From positions 1 through 42,137 of the IMG/VR virus record IMGVR_UViG_3300030616_000048: a DNA stretch of 42,137 bases. The stretch is one strand, 5' to 3'. Position numbers and translations under genes: made by a program. This DNA is from a virus. Below are positions 38,604 through 42,137 of this stretch, piece after piece. Within the stretch, counting starts at the first letter, position 1. Every line of letters begins with the position of its first letter. Below the pieces are notes generated by a model that worked only from the letters and a program-made list of their open reading frames with translations, did no database searches and had not been told where the DNA came from.

Positions 38604-38660
38604 TAAGCTATACATAACAAATGTATAGCTTATTTGTTATGTAGACAGGTTCAAGCCTGT
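38604..38660 (-). other. Two hairpins between the 73-aa gene and head fibre
   Basis: The first is an 11-bp stem (AAGCTATACAT / ATGTATAGCTT) and the second a six-bp stem (GACAGG / CCTGTC). Neither has a good uridine tract. They may process or attenuate the late mRNA, lowering fibre expression relative to capsid. Confidence 0.55.
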
Positions 38661-38676
38661 CATTCGTTCCATAACC

Positions 38677-38898
38677 TTAATTTATTTTTTCATCAGTTTC
38701 TTTTTTTGTTTCTTTTTCTTCAACCCAACTAATAAAAGGATATTTTTCTTTATCTTTCAAAAGTTTAATTAACTTTGCATCCTTTGTTTCAAATTCTCCA
38801 CTGGTTTTAGAAACTGGTTCAAATTTGCAAATATCTTTACCATCTTTATTTGTTAATTTTATATTCCTGTACCTTCTTTTTGTTGTATAAAAAATCAT
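38677..38898 (-). CDS. Small protein downstream of the capsid
   Basis: The start is the ATG after GGTGAGAAG, giving 73 residues (MIFYTTKRRYRNIKLTNKDG). Basic beta-rich first half and a KE-rich tail (EEKETKKETDEKIN). Overlap with the end of the capsid gene is avoided by this start. Similar small genes after phage capsids are of unknown function. Confidence 0.6.
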   Translation of the reverse strand: MIFYTTKRRYRNIKLTNKDGKDICKFEPVSKTSGEFETKDAKLIKLLKDKEKYPFISWVEEKETKKETDEKIN

Positions 38899-38917
38899 CT
38901 TCTCACCTTCTTTTCTG

Positions 38918-39871
38918 TCAACTTGTCGAAAGACCAGTAAGTGAACCATGGTATTCTTCAGGTCCAAAATCTAATCCGATTTGTAGATATAATTGATTTT
39001 CATCTTTAGCCCCTGTTTTTGCTAAAGGTTCATCAACCATAAGCATCCCTTTGTATGGACAATACATAGGAGCAACAACGGCCATATCTATAATATATAA
39101 ATCGTCTGTAAGCATTTGTGGAGCAAAAACCACACCTATCATTGCAAAATCTGTTTCTATTTGTTTTATATTTACACCACCAACATTTCTGTCTTCTGGA
39201 GCATATCCATATATATCACTTAATTGCTGTTTTTGAAAAGCGTTGCAGAAAATAACAGGGTTAATAAATTGTGCACCATTTCCGACCATTGTTCTTAATA
39301 TATTATTAATTAATGCTTTAGAAAGTGCAGCGCCTCCTGTTGCGACTGTATTTGTAGCAATTGCATTTGCAAAGCCTTGTGTTTTTGTATTTGTGCTTGA
39401 ATCGGTTACAGCTGTTTCACTGCCTTGAAAAAATGAAAATTCTATATTAACTGCTAATTGTCTTAAGGCTCCAGTTCTTTGAAATGCTTTTTCATCTGTA
39501 ACTGGGTTTCCTCCATCAGTTGGCCCTGCTACATTTGTTATTGCTCCGATTTCTCCTGTTGTTGATTGTTTTGCATAACTTGAGCCATATGCTTCATGCA
39601 TAATCTGTATCGTATTTGTGTCCTGTCCTCTTGTGTAAGTTCTTACTGTTGGACCTGCTGCTGCTGTATCCTCTGATACTGTGTCCTGATTTGCTGCATC
39701 TAATGCCCAAGGTTGTGCAACTGAGAATGTAAAACCCTTGCATGTCTTACCTCCACCACCTGCTAAACCACCCATCATATTTAACAATGGTGTTTGATTA
39801 GCTCCGATTAAATATAATTCACCTAGATAATTCAGATCTTCTCTTTGCGCGTAAGCGTTATGATTAGCCAT
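38918..39871 (-). CDS. Major capsid protein (HK97-fold, DUF5309/SU10-like)
   Basis: A 317-residue protein with a pattern typical of the DUF5309/SU10 capsid family: AQREDLNYLGELYLIGANQT, then PLLNMMGG, VSEDTAAAGPTVRTYTRGQD, TRGQDTNTIQIMHEAYGSSY and the end LYLQIGLDFGPEEYHGSLTG. It follows the scaffold gene directly. The capsid assembles around the scaffold; no prohead protease is visible. Confidence 0.88.
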   Translation of the reverse strand: MANHNAYAQREDLNYLGELYLIGANQTPLLNMMGGLAGGGGKTCKGFTFSVAQPWALDAANQDTVSEDTAAAGPTVRTYTRGQDTNTIQIMHEAYGSSYAKQSTTGEIGAITNVAGPTDGGNPVTDEKAFQRTGALRQLAVNIEFSFFQGSETAVTDSSTNTKTQGFANAIATNTVATGGAALSKALINNILRTMVGNGAQFINPVIFCNAFQKQQLSDIYGYAPEDRNVGGVNIKQIETDFAMIGVVFAPQMLTDDLYIIDMAVVAPMYCPYKGMLMVDEPLAKTGAKDENQLYLQIGLDFGPEEYHGSLTGLSTS

Positions 39872-39882
39872 GAATTACACCT

Positions 39883-40515
39883 CTATTCTAATTGATTAAT
39901 TTGCATTCTTATTGATTGCATTCTTATAACGTCTTTTTGTTCTGCTGCTTTGTTGTAACTTTCTATTAATTGCTGTTTCTTGCTTAAATTACTTGTATTG
40001 CTTGTCAAAGGATTGTTGTTACCTGGTTCAACATTCCCCTGTGTTTGGACAGTTTCAAACATATTAGGGTATTGTTTCTTCTTTGCTTCAATATCAAAAT
40101 TTTTAATACTATCTCCTTCTAATTCTATTTCATCAAGATTAATAGTATTAAGTAATAAGTCAGGATAAACAGCTTTATTATCTGTCAATAATTTTGATAA
40201 TGCACTTTTCTTTGATATATCTGTAATTTGCTTATCCTTAGCCTTCAATTTACCTGTAAAATCATTGTTCAATGTATCAATTTGACTCTTCAACTCTTGA
40301 TTGCTTTCAACTAATTTATTGATATCTTTACTATTTTTTTTATATTCTTCAATTTGCTCTTTCAAAAGTTTGTTTTCTTCATTTTTTTCATTGAACTTAT
40401 CCCTTGGTAAATAATCTCCCTTTGATATATCTGCTATTTTTACCTTTGCTTCTTCAAGCTTAGGCTTAACTTGATTATACAAATCTTCTCCTAAAATATG
40501 TTTTAACCATTCCAT
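39883..40515 (-). CDS. Scaffolding protein (GP20-like)
   Basis: A 210-residue protein starting MEWLKHILGEDLYNQVKPKL, with a long coiled coil (NEKNEENKLLKEQIEEYKKN) and a C-terminal helix, and with LLTDNKAVYPDLLLNTINLD, the pattern of phage scaffold proteins (phage minor structural GP20). It guides capsid assembly and then leaves. GAAGGAGAAATAAAA precedes the ATG. Confidence 0.88.
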   Translation of the reverse strand: MEWLKHILGEDLYNQVKPKLEEAKVKIADISKGDYLPRDKFNEKNEENKLLKEQIEEYKKNSKDINKLVESNQELKSQIDTLNNDFTGKLKAKDKQITDISKKSALSKLLTDNKAVYPDLLLNTINLDEIELEGDSIKNFDIEAKKKQYPNMFETVQTQGNVEPGNNNPLTSNTSNLSKKQQLIESYNKAAEQKDVIRMQSIRMQINQLE

Positions 40516-40536
40516 TTTTATTTCTCCTTCTATTCC

Positions 40537-41055
40537 GATTTAGTTTTTTAGCCTGGTATACTATCCAGGATATCGACGGTTAAGTGAGTAACCGACTCTT
40601 TTATAATAGCATGGATGGATTTGCACCATCACCTTGGCTTTTTACACCACATTCTACTTGTTAAAATACACACTATACCAACTCGGATTAACATACGATT
40701 TAATCCTATTGAATTGCATATATTGCCTCATTGAAAATACGTTCAAATATTGGCTCAATGCGGAAAGCCACTCAAGGGAGTCGAACCCTTGAACTTCCGA
40801 GCTTTCGCCGTGACTATGGTGTTGTGAGATATCCACAACCTTACATACTAGTATATATAATACATTCATACGGTAGCTAACCGTAATAATTGAACCATAC
40901 TTTATTTATAATAATATAAGTGTGTTGTTACACCAAAGAGACTGGGACGCTCCCATAAAATTTATGTGTGTTCCGGCATTTTGCCATCTTGCTATACATA
41001 CAAGACCTGTTGTCTCACTCCTTAGATGATAGCTACCTCTAAGCCCACATCCTTA
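40537..41055 (-). ncRNA. Gene-free, hairpin-rich region with tRNA-like elements
   Basis: About 520 bases between the Acb2-like gene and the scaffold contain no credible gene. On the minus strand several T-arm-like hairpins occur: GATGG-TGCAAAT-CCATC preceded by TAGTGTG pairing fully (with wobbles) to CATGCTA, which gives a 69-nt tRNA-like fold with an anticodon-like loop GTAAAAA; and AAGGG-TTCGACT-CCCTT in the shared 127-mer, with GCTAC/GTGGC pairing upstream. Near 40980-41005 a CTTGT-ATGTATA-GCAAG stem-loop is followed by a GGCAAAATGCC hairpin, similar to a tRNA-Tyr anticodon plus variable arm. None folds as a complete normal tRNA, so they are degenerate or unusual tRNAs or parts of a large structured RNA. 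Confidence 0.45.
40781..40907. repeat. Second copy of the 127-bp repeat, branch point
   Basis: Identical to 1-127. To the left lies the scaffold side in both paths; to the right the main path continues as at base 128 and the other as at 40908. Unlike the start copy, the complete tRNA-like T-arm can be seen here with its left flank. Confidence 0.9.
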
Positions 41056-41061
41056 TATTAT

Positions 41062-41298
41062 TTATTCTTCTAAAACAATATTTTTTGTTGCAAACATTAA
41101 TGACTCTTCTAATTTTGTTATTGCAAGACTTTGTTCTCTGGATTGCTTACTATTTTCTAAAAGTGCTCTAACTAAAGATTTATAAAGCGTTCTTATAATT
41201 TCTATCCTATTTATTTGTTCCTCGTTAGGCTTTATATTTGTCATGCCTTTTTGTATCTGCTCAATTCTTTCATCAACTGTTAAATCTCTAATATCCAT
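41062..41298 (-). CDS. Acb2-like anti-CBASS cyclic nucleotide sponge
   Basis: Seventy-eight residues: helix MDIRDLTVDERIEQIQKGMT, then NEEQINRIEIIRTLYKSLVR, then SREQSLAITKLEESLMFATK and NIVLEE. The helical hairpin with the pattern SRExSLAxTKLEExxMxAxxxI is the hallmark of the Acb2/Tad1 hairpin (DUF7681) family, whose members sequester cyclic di- and trinucleotides made by CBASS defence systems. The ATG overlaps the MuF copy B stop as TAATG. The gene is only in branch B. Function is by family similarity seen by eye. Confidence 0.78.
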   Translation of the reverse strand: MDIRDLTVDERIEQIQKGMTNIKPNEEQINRIEIIRTLYKSLVRALLENSKQSREQSLAITKLEESLMFATKNIVLEE

Positions 41299-42125
41299 TA
41301 TTTATTTCTCCATTCCTCATATGTCTTATAATTAATATATTCTCCTGTTGTCTGTTCATATCTTGTATCTGTACCTTGTATTTCTTCAAACACTTGTATT
41401 GTAGTACATCTACACCTGATATCTTCCTTAGCTATACCAAATCCCCCAGGATATTTCGTATTTTCTCCAGAACTATAAAAATATCCTTCTTCATCTGCAT
41501 ACTTCCCGTCAAGTTTCTGGTGTGTATCTCTGGTTCTCATATCCAATGTCGAAACCCATCTAACACGAAAATTTATTCCTGCTATTCTTGCTCCTTGATA
41601 TCCTTTATTTGTTGCCTCTTCTTGTATACGATGTGCTTCGGTTCTTGCTATTAATAAACTTCTATTTTTATCAACATTAAGCCTATCTCTAAGCTTCTTT
41701 GCAATCTTATCAATAGATTCTCCTTTTTTAACACTCTGCTTAACTATTCTTTTAGCTTCAATTAAGATATTATTTCTATTTCTTGTCAATCTTTGTATAA
41801 GTGTTTTTCCTGCAACTTTTCTATTGATAATTTTATTGACAATTTCGTCTACTTTATTAATCAAATTTTTACTTATGTTTATTTTACCTTTTTTTTCGGA
41901 ATTATACAATGTTCTTAGATATTTTCTGCTTGCTATTTGTTTGAATCTTTTGAAAAGTGATGGATTCATCTTGTCATAAGATTTGTTAATCTCATTCTCT
42001 ATCTTTCTAACAAGTTTATCCATACCCTTTAATTTTGTGTCTTTAGTTTTGTCAAATATTAATAAATGCTTTTTAATCTTACTTATCAATAAAGCATATA
42101 ATTTTCTAATTTCATTTTGAGTCAT
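41298..42125 (-). CDS. MuF-type minor head protein, copy B
   Basis: A 275-residue full-length homologue of copy A, with the same ARTEAHRIQEEA, RWVSTLDMRTRDTHQKLDGK and DIRCRC motifs. Twelve substitutions separate them, clustered in the N-terminal helical part and near the C-terminus (ADNE/ADEE; GGKT/GENT; TGKY/TGEY). DNA upstream of the ATG matches copy A as far as the window runs. It is most likely the same gene from a strain variant rather than a tandem duplicate. Confidence 0.85.
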   Translation of the reverse strand: MTQNEIRKLYALLISKIKKHLLIFDKTKDTKLKGMDKLVRKIENEINKSYDKMNPSLFKRFKQIASRKYLRTLYNSEKKGKINISKNLINKVDEIVNKIINRKVAGKTLIQRLTRNRNNILIEAKRIVKQSVKKGESIDKIAKKLRDRLNVDKNRSLLIARTEAHRIQEEATNKGYQGARIAGINFRVRWVSTLDMRTRDTHQKLDGKYADEEGYFYSSGENTKYPGGFGIAKEDIRCRCTTIQVFEEIQGTDTRYEQTTGEYINYKTYEEWRNK

Positions 42126-42137
42126 TTTATCAACTCT

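Noticed and set aside
40654-40869. 71-codon open frame on the minus strand in the gene-free block
   Set aside because: No ribosome-binding site, and it runs through the tRNA-like hairpins and the shared 127-mer; composition is not protein-like.
40980-41005. A normal tRNA-Tyr (GTA) gene
   Set aside because: The anticodon-like stem-loop and variable-arm hairpin are present, but no matching acceptor stem, D-arm or T-loop could be found, and position 37 is T.
1-42137. CRISPR arrays, insertion sequences, integrase and attachment sites
   Set aside because: No regularly spaced repeats, transposase or recombinase motifs, or att-like flanks were found; the only long repeat is the 127-mer with the adjoining MuF copies.

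Overview
This window is essentially a whole genome of a tailed, siphovirus-like bacteriophage. It is very AT-rich. Almost every gene is on the minus strand, preceded by a strong GGAG/GGAGG/GGTGA ribosome-binding site and overlapped with its neighbour as ATGA or TAATG. The base composition, SPP1-type portal, large terminase, DnaD-like replisome organizer, TcdE/BhlA-type holin and RBS strength suggest a phage of a low-GC Firmicute, probably a Clostridia member (inference). No integrase, partition gene or large CI-type repressor is visible, so it looks virulent or non-integrating.

Topology: bases 1-127 are identical to 40781-40907 and diverge at base 128. The simplest reading is a circular genome of 40,780 bp (1-40780) plus an alternative branch, 40908-42137, that reads out of the same 127-mer. 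The main path (A) carries MuF copy A and a tRNA-like element. The branch (B) carries a second MuF copy differing at 12 of 275 residues, an Acb2-like (anti-CBASS nucleotide sponge) gene absent from path A, and extra structured non-coding DNA.

Layout, read leftward on the minus strand. A late block runs from about 7.1 kb: endolysin amidase, small and large terminase, portal, small membrane genes and MuF. It continues across the circle joint into scaffold, capsid, a 651-residue beta-helix/repeat head fibre, connector and tail-completion genes, tail assembly chaperones with a -1 frameshift, tape measure, baseplate hub, distal tail proteins and holin (26.4 kb). The segment 26.2-21.9 kb is an accessory operon: membrane proteins, a LuxR-type HTH protein, DnaQ-like exonuclease, DHH phosphoesterase, DUF1064 nuclease, small HTH and zinc ribbon. 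A short rightward operon at 20.6-21.8 kb is the only plus-strand coding unit (206-aa protein, a frameshifted gene, a ribbon-helix-helix regulator). The segment 20.5-17.4 kb is an early leftward operon of small genes. The segment 17.3-7.2 kb holds replication and recombination genes (replisome organizer, DnaB-like helicase, DUF1071 annealing protein), many tiny zinc-binding proteins and a Rha-family regulator.

Regulation is unusually readable. Three leftward promoters share a nearly identical spacer that looks like an operator. Four rightward extended -10 promoters share TATGGTATAAT; three of these drive short gene-free transcripts at 16.55-16.92 kb that look like phage small RNAs. The Rha gene sits behind a leader with two 17-bp hairpins whose loops are complementary, the second being a terminator.

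Small genes below 60 codons were translated by hand and starts were moved to the best-placed RBS, so several starts differ from the longest open frame.
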